A DNA stretch of 64,000 nucleotides from Liolophura sinensis (GCF_032854445.1 NC_088300.1:56520984-56584983), one strand, 5' to 3'. Shown: positions 24,461 through 38,402, counted from the first letter of the stretch. Program-made: numbers and translations. Notes: generated by a model not told the origin, from the sequence alone.

Positions 24461-27400
24461 GATTTGACGGTTGAAATCATAAAACAGAAACCATCAAGGA
24501 TGAATATCAAGAACGGTCTTCATCGATAAAGCATATTAATACTACACTCAAAATCATTTTTGTGCACGCCTGTTGGGACCAACATGACCTGTACAAATTC
24601 AAATAATTTATTTCCCCTTTTAATCGTGTTATGTTTTATTAAGCAGTTTAAGGCTCAGTAAGTTAAGTTCCTGATCAGAATTCTGTATCTACAAACAGGC
24701 GAGGCATTCAGTTCCATATGTACCTAGATCTGTACGGATCTACAAGAACTATTTGAATCAGATTTTCTGAAAACTGCAAAATCAGTAAATAAACAGCTGG
24801 ACAAGTGATCATGCATATAATCTGTAAAGCATCTGGAACTGCATGCGTGTATATGTCATGTCTGCCTGCGGTAACCTCCAATACCTCCCAATGCTCGTGT
24901 CAGTTTTATCTTTGTCATTTCTTTCCGTCAGTCACAGTTAATCTTTGTTATCTTTCTCTCTGGGCAGGTGTGATAGCCGTTAACTCATTAAAGACCAGGT
25001 GAGATTCTTGCAATAGCCTGTCTCCGTCATTCCCCTGACCCTTACTGACTAAACTGTAGGCTTACATGCCATGCATACGACGACTGACCGGGCATACTGG
25101 GCGGGGCGTTTCGGCGCGGGGAGGGGCAGCCTGATTATCTGTGAAGATTACCACAACTGTTATTGTACCCATTGTTAGACCCACGGTCTAAAACAATCTC
25201 CCTCCCGCTAAACACCTTGATTACACAGCCAGGTACGCGGAGATTTGGCGAGGTGTCGCCCCCTGTATCCCTACCCTGGGAGCTCAGAGAGACTTTCGCT
25301 GTTATCTGATATGTCTTGACATGCTCTCTTTAAAACTCCCCGGCCCAATGCCTGTTGTAATTACACCTTGTCTGAAAGCCTCGCTGGAAATGCCCGCCCT
25401 ATAACATGTCATACGAGTACAGGCCCGTGTTGTAAACAAATCTATTTTAGCTTAACAATAGCTATGCAATATTTAATAGCGATTACGGGGGTAATTTTCT
25501 CGGCGTGTGTTCGAAACTAAATCCTGACTTTTGCTCAGCTGTGTACAGAGCGCACGACAAAACATGGAATTGACAAAAACAAGGGAGCAGCATAAAATTC
25601 ACATAAAAATAAGTCTACAATTTATATATCATAAACTTTATAAATACATTTGGTTTATGGCTTTGCATGTTTACCACTTTATGATAAGCCATTTTTATCG
25701 AATATTAGATTTCATATTTATGTGCTATACAATGATAATTAAAGTAAGGTTTAGTGATGTAGCTGATCAGACAACAACACCTTATGGGAGTTAAATAAAT
25801 ATATCCTGTCAGTGTTCTAGAAAAATTGTATAAGGATGCTCTACATCACCCGAATCTTAAAGTGCGCACTGCAAGAATCGATTATGTGTATTTTATGATT
25901 TCTTGGCTATCCTATAAGGTATGTCAACTGTTACAAAATGGCAGAAGAGCCAAATAAATCTTTCCGGTCCATTTCAAGAGCCGAGACATAACGTGTTGAA
26001 AATTTCCAACAAACTCCACGAATGGTTATTAAACTTTAGTAATTAAAACTTGGCAGCCCTTTCTCGTGAAAGATATAGGGTATTACACTACAGATCCCAA
26101 ATGCCACAATGCGAAATGTCATCATATCTCAGGCAATTTGAGCGTGATACGTAATCACACTTTGGCAGGTGGAGTTGTAATACCCTTTTTACATCTGCGG
26201 CTGTTCATTTAAGAAGAAAAAAAACACACACACAACGTAATTGTTACAAACAAGATGTCATCCAGAGGTGAGGTATATTCACCCGGCCAAACCAATCGAC
26301 AGGTGATTTTCCGAAGTCTATTCAGTGCACAGTGTTGACATCTCTTCTCAATTCACAGTCCCACTCTACTTAATTGGTGTTTTGGTATTTTGATATGAAA
26401 GCAACCCAAACGAAGAATTCTTTTCATGACATTCAAACCGAAAGAATTATTTCGCTGCCAGTTCTCCGCTCGAACAAAGACTTGGGAAATGTATCACAGC
26501 GTGGGAACTCAACACCGCTTTAATGGACCAACACTCATTCACAAAATCGCCAAGTCCCTTTTTATGAATGAACGGCCGCTGTGTGTGTGGCGAGTTTAGC
26601 GTGCGTGGTTTGGCTACAGGGCCTTGAGCTACGCCTCACAACTGTCATAATTTGTATCCCACCATACACAGAACTATTGGTTGTATGTGCCCAGACATCT
26701 CCACAGTTTGTGCTAAGTCTCTGACCCAGCATTAGATGATAAAACGTTTCCGGTGTGGCGGCTCACCTGTGTATACGGTTCATCTACCTGTCAGGTAAAC
26801 TTTACAATATCGGTCACAGCTGGCCCGTTTGTCTTACCTTATCGCTACAGACATGTGAAGAATGTTCGGCGACTGATTTAGCTTTCTACAATTCATAGAC
26901 CCCTCCTCCCCTATCCCTAGTACCCTGACATTATCATTGATCGTTTGTCCTCATTTTGTCTGTCAGTTTTTACGATGGTCCTCCTCTTCTCTCGCCGGAT
27001 GTTGGTGCTCGGTCGCCCGGCGTACCAGGTGTGGGGCGGGGGAAGGGCTAGTCCTTGAGGTAAAACACTAGATGATCAGCCTAACATCCGGTCTCTGATG
27101 AATAGCTTATACAATATGACAGAAGAGTTATGAAGCGGCATTTGTTTGCACAGCAGACTGTCCTTTCAGCTCAGGTAAAGAATCCGTGTCTTCATTGTGT
27201 GTGTAGAAAATTGTGTACAATTAAACCGAACAGCTGAGGTTATTCCGTGACACGGACAGTGTGAAGAATTTCAGATCCGGGGAAGTGATGAGATTGCCTT
27301 TGAAGTAATATAACACTCGATGATATCATATTTTAATACGCGACAATATTACATGAAATTTAATACCTACACATAAGGACTGTAGGGGGTCCCGTGGGGG

Positions 27401-27616
27401 GGGGGGGGGTGTAAATGGCTGGGGACGCGGTAGTGCAATAGCTATGTGTGTGAGATGGATTCGTTATACAGCAAATGAAAGATCACTTTGAAATGTTACT
27501 TCTTTATGGAAGCCGAGAATGGATCTTTTGCTGCATCGCCCCATCGATCTTTATTACAAGGGGCGAACAGCGAAATCTGTGGACTTCATACATAACGTGT
27601 CTACATGTGCAGCTAT
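24461..27616. other. No gene; GC-richer blocks 25080-25430 and 26570-27080
   Basis: 25080-25430 has ggcggggc, several GATA-type sites (ttatct, ttatctgata), taattacacc and a hairpin-like ttgttagacc/ggtctaaaacaa around 25170-25200. 26570-27080 is similarly GC-richer. A G-run lies at about 27397-27410. Possible cis-regulatory modules; no exons recognised. Confidence 0.3.
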
Positions 27617-27790
27617 CTATTAATTAATTTATTTATTTAAGTGTTGTTTGACGTCGTACTCAAGAATATTGCACTTATACGACGGCAGCCAGCATTATGG
27701 AGGGAACAAAATCAGACATCAGAGTCCGGGGGAACCCACAACCATCAGCAGGTTGCCGGAAAACCTTCCCCCATACGGCTGGAGAGGAAA
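27617..27790 (-). mobile_element. SINE family A, truncated
   Basis: Minus orientation: tttatttattt, gttgtttgacgtcgtactcaag, cttatacgacggcagccagc, then gaacccacaaccatcagcagg and ggaaaaccttccc. Head missing; several substitutions. Confidence 0.8.
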
Positions 27791-29174
27791 GCAGACATGC
27801 AATTAGATATTAGATTCCTTAAAGCAAACTCCACAGTATATAAGTGAAACTCAATGCAACCATTATCAAACGCAGTGATCATATACTTCATTGTCTTATC
27901 TTGAGAAACTGAGATACACTTTAAGTCACATGTCTATCAATGGTGTAATTCAAATGGACATGGGACATGCTGGAAGACAAACTGGTAACAAACATACTGC
28001 CAGCAATCACATAAATGCTCTCATAACTGACTAGTGTTTTTGTCTGCACAATACTTTATATTGCTGTTTATACCATTTAGCTGAACTAAGTTTTGGTACG
28101 TTCTGGGCCACATTTATCAGCCCATGCGCGTTGAGACTGAGCGTCACTTGTTGGTCATGGCCCCACCCCAACGGCATCTGTTATACGGATGTCAGGCTGT
28201 GAAAGAGTCGTGTCTACTCGGATCACGACCGCCTCGTGCAGGCATGAAATGACCGGGAACAAGCGGATTTGATAGCACGTGCTAAGCCCGTTAAATGAGA
28301 TGACCATATTTAATAATAAATAAACTGTGTGGCATCCCGATGATGGTTATCTTTGTTACAGTCGTGATGCGGGGCATGAGGAAGGGGGATTCCCCGTCAT
28401 CCCACGCCAGGGTGTCCCATCACGGCATTGTTATCTGGGATAGCCAACACTCCTGAACGAACAGTGGTCACGTGCGTAAAGTCTAATTATCTGTGGGATT
28501 GTTGTCTTTCGGTTGTGTGGAGAACCTAATCAATATGTCTGGCCGAACAACAGGCAAACAGACCGACAGACGCACACACAACAACTCTTAATATTTCATC
28601 TATGTTTTCATGGCTTTGGCTATTTAAAATGTCTAAATCTCGTCAATAGCGATAGCATTGCCATTGCTGATTTTCTTTGACAATCATCTCTGTTTCTGCT
28701 TTGGCCATCTTTATAAACCAAAATGCTAATGTCAAACCTCCAGAGGCCTGGTTGTGATTAATGTATAAACAGTTTGGAGTTTTCCGGCAAAACAAGATCT
28801 TCCGCGGAACTACTTTTCTGGCAAAGTGGTGTCTTCTTGCACCAAGGTATACGTAAGATCCATTTTGACTGACGGCTGACACATAGCTTATATAATGTTC
28901 ATATAAATACACAAGCGGCGTATCCAATTACTATGATAGACCTCAAACAAAACATTGAAAATTGCACTCATTAGTCAGTTATACAGCTCAGGCAAATTGT
29001 AAAATTATAATTTCAAAAGATTTAATATTCAGATTTACATTTGTCTCAATCTCATTTGACATACAACTCGATAGTTCTCAAAATTATGTAATCTTTTACG
29101 GTTTGAATCTTGTCGTGTCTTAGAATGTGTAAGGTCATCAGGTGAGAATAATGGAGTTCTAATCCCAAACAGAT
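27791..29174. other. No gene; possible regulatory block 28080-28520
   Basis: The GC-richer block carries GATA-type (ggttatct, gttatctggg, aattatctg), Sox/TCF-type (ctttgtta, cattgtt, gattgtt) and CACGTG-like sites. Open frames are short and unrecognised. Confidence 0.3.
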
Positions 29175-30925
29175 TCTCATAATGATGGAGCTGAAGGACC
29201 GATCAGTTTCTGAGAACGATTTAGCTGTAGGACCGATCGGTTTCTGAGAACGAAGGGCAGGCTGTAGGGCAGATTAGATTCTGAGAACGATGGAGCTGTA
29301 GGACAGATCATTTTCTGAGGACGATGGAGCTGAAGGACAGATCAGTTTCTTAGAACGATTTAGTTGTAGGACCGACCGGTTTCAGAGAACGATTTGGCTG
29401 TAGGGCAGAATAGATTCTGGGAACGATGGAGTTGTACGACAGATTAGATTCTGAGAACGATGGAGCTGTAGGACAGATCATTTTCTGAGGACGATGGAGC
29501 TGTAGGACAGATCATTTTCTGAGGACGATTTAGTTGTAGGACCGACCGGTTTCAGAGATCGATTTGGCTGTAGGGCAGAATAGATTCTGGGAACGATGGA
29601 GTTGTACGGCAGATTAGATTCTGAGAACGATGGAGCTGTAGGACAGATCATTTTCTGAGGACGATGGAGCTGAAGGACAGATCAGTTTCTTAGAACGATT
29701 TAGTTGTAGGACCGACCGGTTTTAGAGAACGATTTGGTTGTAGGGCAGAATAGATTCTGGGAACGATGGAGTTGTACGGCAGATTAGATTCTGAGAACGA
29801 TGGAGCTGTAGGACCGATCATTTTCTGAGGACGATGGAGCTGAAGGACAGATCAGATTCTGAGGACGATGGAGCTGAAGGACAGATCATTTTCTGAGGAC
29901 GATGGAGCTGTAGGACAGATCATTTTCTGAGGACGATGGAGCTGAAGGACAGATCAGTTTCTTAGAATGATTTAGTTGTAGGACCGACCGGTTTCAGAGA
30001 TCGATTTGCCTGTAGGGCAGAATAGATTCTGGGAACGATGGAGTTGTACGGCAGATTAGATTCTGAGAACGATGGAGCTGTAGGACAGATCATTTTCTGA
30101 GGACGATGGAGCTGAAGGACAGATCAGTTTCTGAGAACGATTTAGTTGTAGGACCGACCGGTTTCAGAGATCGATTTGGTTGTAGGGCAGAATAGATTCT
30201 GAGAACGATGGAGTTGTACGGCAGATTAGATTCTGAGAACGATGGAGCTGTAGGACAGATCATTTTCTGAGGACGATGGAGCTGAAGGACAGATCAGTTT
30301 CTTAGAACGATTTAGTTGTAGGACCGACCGGTTTCAGAGAACGATTTGGTTGCAGGGCAGAATAGATTCTGGGAACGATGGAGTTGTACGGCAGATTAGA
30401 TTCTGAGAACGATGGAGCTGTAGGACAGATCATTTTCTGAGGACGATGGAGCTGAAGGACAGATCAGTTTCTGAGAACGATTTGGTTGTAGGACCGATCG
30501 GTTTCAGAGATCGATTTGGCTGTAGGGCAGAATAGATTCTGGGAACGATGGAGTTGTACGGCAGATTAGATTCTGAGAACGATGGAGCTGTAGGACAGAT
30601 CATTTTCTGAGGACGATGGAGCTGAAGGACAGATCAGATTCTGAGGACGATGGAGCTGTAGGACGGACAAGGTCTGTGGTACAGATTATATTCTGAGAAA
30701 AACGGAACTGCAGGCCAGATCACAATCCGGGAACGATGGAGCTGTAGGACAGATCAGATTCTGAGAACTATGGAGCTTTAGGACAGATCAGATTCTGGGA
30801 ACTATGGAGCTGTAGGACAAATGAGATTCTGAGAACTGTGGACCTGTAGGACAGATCAAGTTCTGAGAACTATGCAGCTATAAGACAATTAAGATTCTGA
30901 GAACGAAGGAGCTGCGGGACAGCGG
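29175..30925. repeat. 34-bp satellite with 170-bp higher-order repeat
   Basis: About 51 units of a 34-bp monomer close to gatggagctgtaggacagat plus cattttctgaggac. Five distinguishable monomer types (one with ttagttgtaggaccgaccgg, one with gtagggcagaatag, one with gttgtacggcagattag and two gatggagct types) repeat in order as a 170-bp unit. The marker tagttgta/ggttgta occurs at 29361, 29531, 29701, 29973, 30143, 30313 and 30483: five steps of 170 and one of 272 (eight monomers). The edges after about 30660 are more diverged and irregular. No coding content. Confidence 0.9.
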
Positions 30926-31157
30926 GATTTCTGTTATAAAGGGAATTCTTGAAGAACATTAATACCAAAGAGTAAACATTTTAGTGATGCTGCTCTTTCC
31001 GATTTGAAGAAACATGTTCATGAATTTATGATTTTTACGTACCGGTAACTATCAATTTCGATGGGAACAGCGCATGGCTACGGGAATTCAGTGGCTTCAA
31101 AAGCACATTAATGGCATCGATGTTAATCTCCTGGAACACATTGCTGGGAAGTTTATC

Positions 31158-31308
31158 ATTTATTTTTGTATTTCATCGTTGCTTTACGCCGTGCTCAAGA
31201 ATACATGTACTACGGCGGCCAGCTTTATGGTGGGAGGAAACCGGGCGAAGGAGCCCGGAGAAAAAGCACCGCCATCCGCAGGTTGCTTGCAGACTTTTCC
31301 ACGTATGG
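31158..31308 (-). mobile_element. SINE family A, truncated
   Basis: Minus orientation: tttatttttgtattt, ctttacgccgtgctcaagaat, acggcggccagctttatgg, gaggaaaccgggc, ccatccgcaggttgc. Head not present. Confidence 0.8.
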
Positions 31309-34300
31309 GGAACCTTTACCGGTTTAAAACAGGTTATATTTGGAGATCATGAATTGTTTCCTGAAATTTTTAAACTTTGCCTTCCTATATGGTGTTTGAA
31401 TTCAGACGTGTGTTTACCATGTGAGAGCTATAACATATCTCGGAAACCAAGAAGACAATTGGCCTAAAGTTTTCTGGCTTCTCACACACTTGTATGTTTA
31501 TTGTGATTTTATGTCCTTTGTTTGGTTTACGCACGTGTAACTTTTACACAGGAAATGAGTGAGAATAAAGTTCCTTAAAAAGCATAAGTTATAACTTCTG
31601 GTCTGTTTCCTCAACGTCAAGTATTTTATTTAGCGCAAAGAATACACCCTCGTCGCCAACACGTCGCTTTACGCTTATATAGCACTCTGAATCTATACAT
31701 CTGATTAACCAAGTCAACCGCTCTTCACGTGAGGAAATTTTACGACTGTATGTCCATTTGTGTACTCAACAAACAAAACGCAACTAAAACCCTGAAGATC
31801 CTGTGCCAGATATCACCGTTTACCAAACACGCAATATTGCCAATGCTGGGAATCTGAGCGTTTGTGTAGATATGATTTGTGGATAGGGCTGGCGACAAAA
31901 GAGCCGACTACTGATCCGTGTAACACCGAATAGATATTCCGTGGGAAAAGCTAAGTTTAGTTTGCCTGCTACAAGAGGACACATATGGGAAATGTATGAG
32001 AGCGAAGCCTGTTCCAGTATTCATATTATGATATGTATAAAAGACATTAAAATCGATTGTACAGCTGACTTCCTCTCCACAAGGGCGCTGCACACCAGGC
32101 TTCCCGCCATGCCTTTCACTCGCACTCAAGGTCACGTGTTTGCTCGGGATAACAGGATCCGAGACCCGGCTGCCCGAAACCCCCGGTGCATGAATATCTT
32201 ATGAAGCCATTTGTTTAAATATTTTATGCGCAGGAAAACTTTTGTCCAGGACAAATGCTGTGACACAACTGTCGACATCCACAGCCATATGATTCTGAGA
32301 TTCGGCCATCTGATGGAAACAGATAAGCGTGAATCCAAAGAAAAGGCAGAACCTCTGTAAGACTTAATAGTGATTGCCAAATATAAATGTAATGGTTTTC
32401 GTGTGAATTAATGACCGGCAATGATGAATTCGCATATGTGCGACCAGCTCACATTTATTTTATTTTATTTTTGTTAGTATGTAAGGACGGTGTGTGCTGG
32501 TGTTTTAAAAGCTGCTTGGGCAATAATCCCTGTTCCAGCTTGTAATTATCATATCATACAGACCTTGCAATGTATTTTATGGGTGAAGGTCTAATCGTCT
32601 TATTTAAGCGATGTTTCAAAGAAAAATAATTATTGACAATTGTTGTTCAAAGGAAACAAATCAGAAAATCTTTCCACTAAGATCGGTCAGTTTTTGTGCC
32701 ATGGCAATTCCGTAAAAACTTAATGATTTTCAATGTTCGCACTGAAAAATAAATGTAGATATTGCTAGAGGCTCATAAGTGAGGGGACATTTAAAAGTCA
32801 AATTAAATTGGACACATGCAACATATAGGAAGATTGCGTTGCGTAAACACTATATTTATATTCATATATATCAAATGCTAAAAAGTATTGTACGCAAACA
32901 TCTTAGGCCAAGGTTTTTACCTAACAAATTATTGAAGAAAACTAGTCTGTATTGAACTAAATTAAACTGAATGGCTTTCTTACATTTGTAACGCCAATGA
33001 CTGCTTGAGTTTAGCATTGCTGTTGGCACAACATTTTCCCTTACGTAACAATGACAAGATAAAAGTGCTTAGATACAAAAGAAACATCTTTTCATCTATG
33101 TGTCCCAGTGTTTTGTTCGGCTGGGCCTCATCGGGGTGTGACTAGCTGCACTCTGCCCGGATGTGGTAGGTTTGGACATGAAGATCATAGGTGGGGTATA
33201 TCAGAATTGCACCAGTGAATTGACCTCATGGGGACTCGTCCACAAAGAACACTTCTATCGTATACGCTTTAGTCATGGTCGGTTTGGTTTGGCGGTGAGG
33301 TATTAATTAAACTAACCCCATAGAAAAGATTGGCCTTAATCACTGGATCCTTTGATCTCACCGCTTATCAGCAGGTATGGTATGAATGCGATTTACCACG
33401 AAAACACCTGAAACAATAAACTCGGCTATGTTGCTGACGGACGGGTCGTTAGACCCATGGTGAGTTTCCCACCCCTGCACACCTCACCTAGTTACATGCG
33501 GGGTCTCCCACGTAAACCTCCCATGACTTGTGAACAGGGAGGGATAGATCACCTCTTGTGATCGATGTCCCCAGGTGTTTACACGACTTATCGAATACCT
33601 GTTTTGACGGAGTTATATTAACATGCAGTCTCCTCGAGTTCTGACAGAAATCATTTGATGAAACCTGGAAGAAGCTTTTTTGTATACTTTTGCCAGTGAA
33701 CAGTCCATTGTTCACGAAATAGATATAGCACATTCTCCCAATCCTCAAAATTACACATGGTAGTTCAAATCCTAAGCACTTTATCAGCTTTTGCACATGT
33801 TGGTCCCCGTTGCCGAGTATGTGAAAAATAAAGCCGCTGCATACAACACCGACAACCCACTATAATAAAAAAACTTTTTCCCAGAAAAGTTTTTGGATTC
33901 AGAATGCAGAATTTTATGCTAATAAGCACAAGCACCGGTAGTGCGGATCCTTTGGGAATCCGTCAGTTTTCATCTCTCTTCATACGGCTCTCTTTTGCTC
34001 GTTTACGCACACGTTTCGTTCAAAACAGAAGTTTACAAACGACATATTTCTTTTGAAATATAAATATACCCCATATAATATAATATATACCCCATCTCCC
34101 ATTAATGGTGCTAGTTAACATATACCAACTGTACGCGATGTCACGAAAGAAAATAACACATTCCTTACGTTTTTCAGCTAGCAAAATGTAGGTGATTAGA
34201 AAAAAAAGATTAATACACCAGCCTGAAGACCATAGATTGCAGTTGGATTGAATTTCTTGGGCATTATTGTAACGGACAACTGTCCTTGACTCGTTATCAA

Positions 34301-34724
34301 AGGTGACAGATGCTATGTATGTTTTAACACGTTAATGAAGACAAGAACACCGTGCATGATATACCACTGACTAATCATCAGACAGGAACAACACCGGCTG
34401 CATACCTGATACACACACACACACACACACAAAGCCATGGTCAGGTGTGATGAGGAATCAGATATAACTATATGAAAATATGCTAAAATATACATGCACA
34501 CCTGGGATTTTAATACCCATTTCCAATTAGCAATATCGTAGACATTCCCAACTTCTCTGTATACAATATGTGTTCCAGAGAAGGGTGAATATTTCATCGT
34601 AGTTCAAGTATCTCCCGCCAGTCTGGTCAGTATCAGTATATCATAAAAATTACTCGATGTACTTTAATAATTAGTCTTTATCGTCTTAATCTAAAGAGTC
34701 GTCTACATACCCTGAATATCATTG

Positions 34725-34757
34725 AGTACGGCGTAAAACACTATTCAAATAAATAAG
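34725..34757 (+). mobile_element. SINE family A, tail only
   Basis: gagtacggcgtaaaacac plus attcaaataaataa: the conserved 3' end with no recognisable body. Confidence 0.65.
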
Positions 34758-36110
34758 TCATATAGCTTGTATATATGCCATGTATGCTATAGTATATAGC
34801 TTATACCTGAGCGGTACTGTATATTTACATAACACAATATTCTTTATTTGACATTATGTTACAGAATTCATTCAAGATAGGTGGCTAAGAAGAACGTTCT
34901 GTCCAAAGAGTAAAAACCTGAATATTGTACAGATCCTACTTTTTAAATTCGCTATATATTTCTCTCTGTAGTAGACATTTTAATTTAATTGTCCCAACTT
35001 AATAATGAACATATGGACACACTGCGGTTTGGTCACGTAGACCCTTCTGGTCAGATACATCGATTAATGAAGGTGTTAAACCGTTAAGGTGACATAGGTT
35101 AATCAGTGCACTTGTAGTTCTGATTGAACCGGCCGACGATTGATGTTTACCGCCAGGGTAACACATAAAGTACTGGTTTATCAGCAAGCCTTCAAGTTAT
35201 ACATTACTTACCATGCGTTTATTAATGTGGATTATAACATATGCGTTTACTTGGATAAATGACCAGTAAATATAATAATTACATATCATAATTACATAAG
35301 TGTAGCTGTTTGTCAGCTGTCCATTGCGCAGCCGGGACTTCAGCTCAGGTAAGAACACATGTATCCATCCCCGATTTAAAGAGCAAAATCTTCAGTGTCT
35401 TGTTTAAATCATTTATTGCGGAATTTAATTATAGAGAGTTTAATGTAAAAAGTTTCGTTATATAAATGATCTGCTGATTACAACATTCATTAGTGTGTTA
35501 GTCCTACCAGTATATAGTTAAGCATCAACAATCAGAATCTGTTCTGAAAAAAAAAAACTATTACACGTTATATACACGCTTGCAAAGAGAATCTAAGTAT
35601 TACAAAAGAGTGTCACTCACAACATCCATGTTTGCCTGGAAGTCTTAAATTTTATTTAAAACTTCTTTGTTCTTGTATAACATATTAAGCATCACATGTG
35701 CCTTATTTGTTTCTGAGTTCTCTGTTAAAGGTACTCAGGCTAAATCAACATTGTTTTACTTTTGCAAGAATTTTAGGGTTTTGTTTTCTTTTGCTTACAT
35801 CCAGTCAAAATGAATCTTTCATCATCTTGAACAAGAACAATTTCAATGATCTCTTTCAAAGAAATCAACTATTAGAGGCATATCCGCACAATTCTGTAGT
35901 GAAAGTATATAATATAATACGATATATAATGTTTGAGTATATCAACAACGTAATAAAGCTATAGATACATAGATTTTTAGGGGAAAAAACACCTTGGAAT
36001 AATATTTCCTGTCAGGGCAATCTTGTATTCCTTTGTTTTTCATTTAGGCTTCTGTCGACGTATTGTTATGTAAATAGAAACCTTTAATCAGAAGCTAAAA
36101 AGTCAGTTTG

Positions 36111-36154
36111 TAACTTCAAACTAGAACAGGTAAACTAATTCAAGTTTGAAGTTA
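36111..36154. repeat. 12-bp perfect inverted repeat
   Basis: taacttcaaact (36111-36122) pairs with agtttgaagtta (36143-36154), 20-nt loop. A further agttagaa/ttctaact pair overlaps on the right side, so the segment could form alternative hairpins. Confidence 0.6.
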
Positions 36155-37806
36155 GAACTTACAACTTGTAATTTCTAACTAAACGTCTTTATTTTACGAT
36201 AGAGTTGTAAAGAAAACATCAACTACCATTCCAGGAGAAAGTACATATCATGAAATAAGGCAGAATTTCTTTCTTTTCTTCATTTCTGATATCATTTTGT
36301 AGACATACAAATGTTTCTAATTTTAAATAGCTGAGCTGATGATCTTAGCTCGAGTGTGGAAAGCGCTTTTACAATGAAGTTGTCATGTGTAATTGCTACA
36401 CTGAAGTTCTGGGTTAAGTTTGTGGCCTTTATCAGAAAACTGAGTAAAGACGCTGTCCTCTGATTAGCTAATTAAATGGCCATTTAAAATGGCCTTTCGT
36501 CACCGGCATGATTGAAGGCCCTGCATATTCGCCCTGACTTTGATAAATACCCCGTCTTTAGATACATCTGGACAAAGCGTTCCACAAAATAATCAAGGTC
36601 GCGTTTTAAAGCGTTTATCGACTTAAAATGTACAGCGGATTTTAATTCCTACATACCTTTGCTAACTAGCTGTTTGTGGTCTTACGAAAGTGAAACTCTT
36701 AGTCATTCCGACATAAACCTTTTTGATCGGAAAAATACAAGGTACTAATTAGAAAAAGTCTCAAGCTGTGAGTGTGACGTAATAACGTTAACAGATGAAC
36801 CTGCTCAGGTGCGTGATTGGATTAAGTATTAAGCCAGAGCCTTTAACTACACCTTAGCCAGGTAACCCCTTGAAAAGCTTTTAAGCAGATTTTGGAGTGT
36901 GCCGACAAAGTGGTGGACAGTACAGATAAAGTGTAACCAGGTATCAGGTATGCGTGATTCCAGCTGGGAACGTTTAACTAAGTTAGGTAATCGCTGATGT
37001 GTGTAGATCAGCACATGGTTGTGGTCAACTCAACTCCAGTCAACCATGTGCAAAATAGTCTACGCAATGTACATTTAATAGTCCCAGAAGAGTCACGAAA
37101 ATGGATCACTAAATACAAAGTTTTCACGTACAAAAGACAGGGTGTTGTTGGGAACGGTGCTGTCACCTCTTTTAATTCCCAGTAGCCATCTTTCATTATA
37201 CATGGTCAGTGGGCAGAGGCTATGTGCTGTGCCGTGTGAACGCCTGGTACATTGTACATGCATCTCCTCTGCCTGAACTAAGAACTCAGCGCACCGATCA
37301 ATACATCAATAAATCAAACATTCGATGACTGATCCACCACAAGGCACACAATCGTCGTTTAGTTAAATGCAGTTAAACATTCAACTTTGGTAATCCACCT
37401 TTGTTCATTCACCCAATCACCTTGGCATCCAGCCGCGAGCGAATTAAGACATCGGCAAAATCCCCAACCGTGAACCAACCATGCACTTATAGATAGTAGC
37501 ATATCAGTTAATCAGACAGTATAATGTATTGGGGAACCTTAGTGACTATAAGCTGTGGACGAGGTTTGCATGACTGTTTGCGTCCTAACTCTAGTGTATC
37601 GTTCGTTGAAAACCACTCAACTCTCACCAGGAGAGTGTTCATATCTTTGTCACATGTGGTCCAAGGCAGTGAATCATATATAATACCCATGTGATCAGCT
37701 CTATCAGAAACAAATATGTAATCAAACAAATATGGAAACTGATAGCGGCCACGCATGCTTTCGTCCCTTCTACTCATTTTTAGACCAGAAATTAAATCTG
37801 AAAGTA

Positions 37807-38033
37807 CGAAACAACGAAAGGGCGAAGCAAAAGTGCGAGGCAAAATTATGACAGTACGAAACAAAAGTACAAGGTTTTTCCACCTCGCACTGTGGTACCT
37901 TCTGAGGTTTGATAAGAGTTCGTCCTTTCGACCTTTTTGCCTTCCGGCTCGTCATACGCCCAACGTTTTAAAACAGGAAGATAAAGGTACCACAGTGCGA
38001 GGTTTTTGATGGAACCTCGCCCTTTCATTGTTT
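37807..38033. mobile_element. Foldback/MITE-like element with terminal and internal inverted repeats
   Basis: Outer arms gaaacaacgaaagggcg (left) and cgccctttcattgtttc (right) pair with one mismatch. Inside is a perfect 19-bp pair, 37883-37901 with 37984-38002, around an 82-bp loop. No transposase. A related sequence in reverse orientation occurs near 38500-38550. The right arm served as the target of the SINE B insertion at 38037. Confidence 0.6.
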
Positions 38034-38036
38034 CTT

Positions 38037-38402
38037 GACCGGCCCGGATAGCACAGTTGGTAGAGCGTCCGCTTCGGGACCGGTAGATCCAGGATCAATC
38101 CTTGGTCGAGTCACACCTAAGACTTTAAAAGAGGAAGTTGTAACTTCCTCGCTTGGCGTTCAGCATGAAGGGGATAGTGCAACGGCTGGTTGACCCGTAT
38201 CAGTATAATGGCTCGGGCGGGGCGGCTTACTTGCCTTCGGTAAGTCGTCTCAGTGATGCAGCACTAAATAAAAGAGCGGTGGAAATCCGTCCTGCAACAA
38301 GGAGGCACATTACACATGCATGCACCCTAATGATTCCTCCGTCGTCATATGACTGAAAAATTGTTGAGTACGACGTTAAACCCCAAGCACTCACTCACTC
38401 AC
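38037..38402 (+). mobile_element. SINE family B, full length, with 12-bp target duplication
   Basis: tRNA-like head with box A TAGCACAGTTGG, anticodon-loop-like cttcggga (as in tRNA-Pro) and box B-like ggatcaatcc, then a body with an aagttgtaacttcc hairpin and the end tacgacgttaaacccc plus (actc)n. Perfect direct repeats tcattgtttctt flank it (38025-38036 and 38403-38414). The tRNA-Pro likeness is a reading of the loop only. Confidence 0.85.

Larger units (their letters stand above)
31309..37806. other. Long gene-free stretch
   Basis: No supported exon. It contains (ac)n at 34411-34431, a SINE A tail at 34725-34757, an inverted repeat at 36111-36154 and GC-richer patches at 32080-32200, 33120-33620 and 36780-37010. 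Unrecognised short frames only. Confidence 0.4.

Noticed and set aside
29175-30925. CRISPR-like array
   Set aside because: Units are contiguous 34-bp monomers with no unique spacers, in a eukaryotic setting; it is a satellite.
38039-38105. tRNA-Pro gene
   Set aside because: Only the head of SINE B; stems are imperfect and the same head recurs at 53840 with the same tail.
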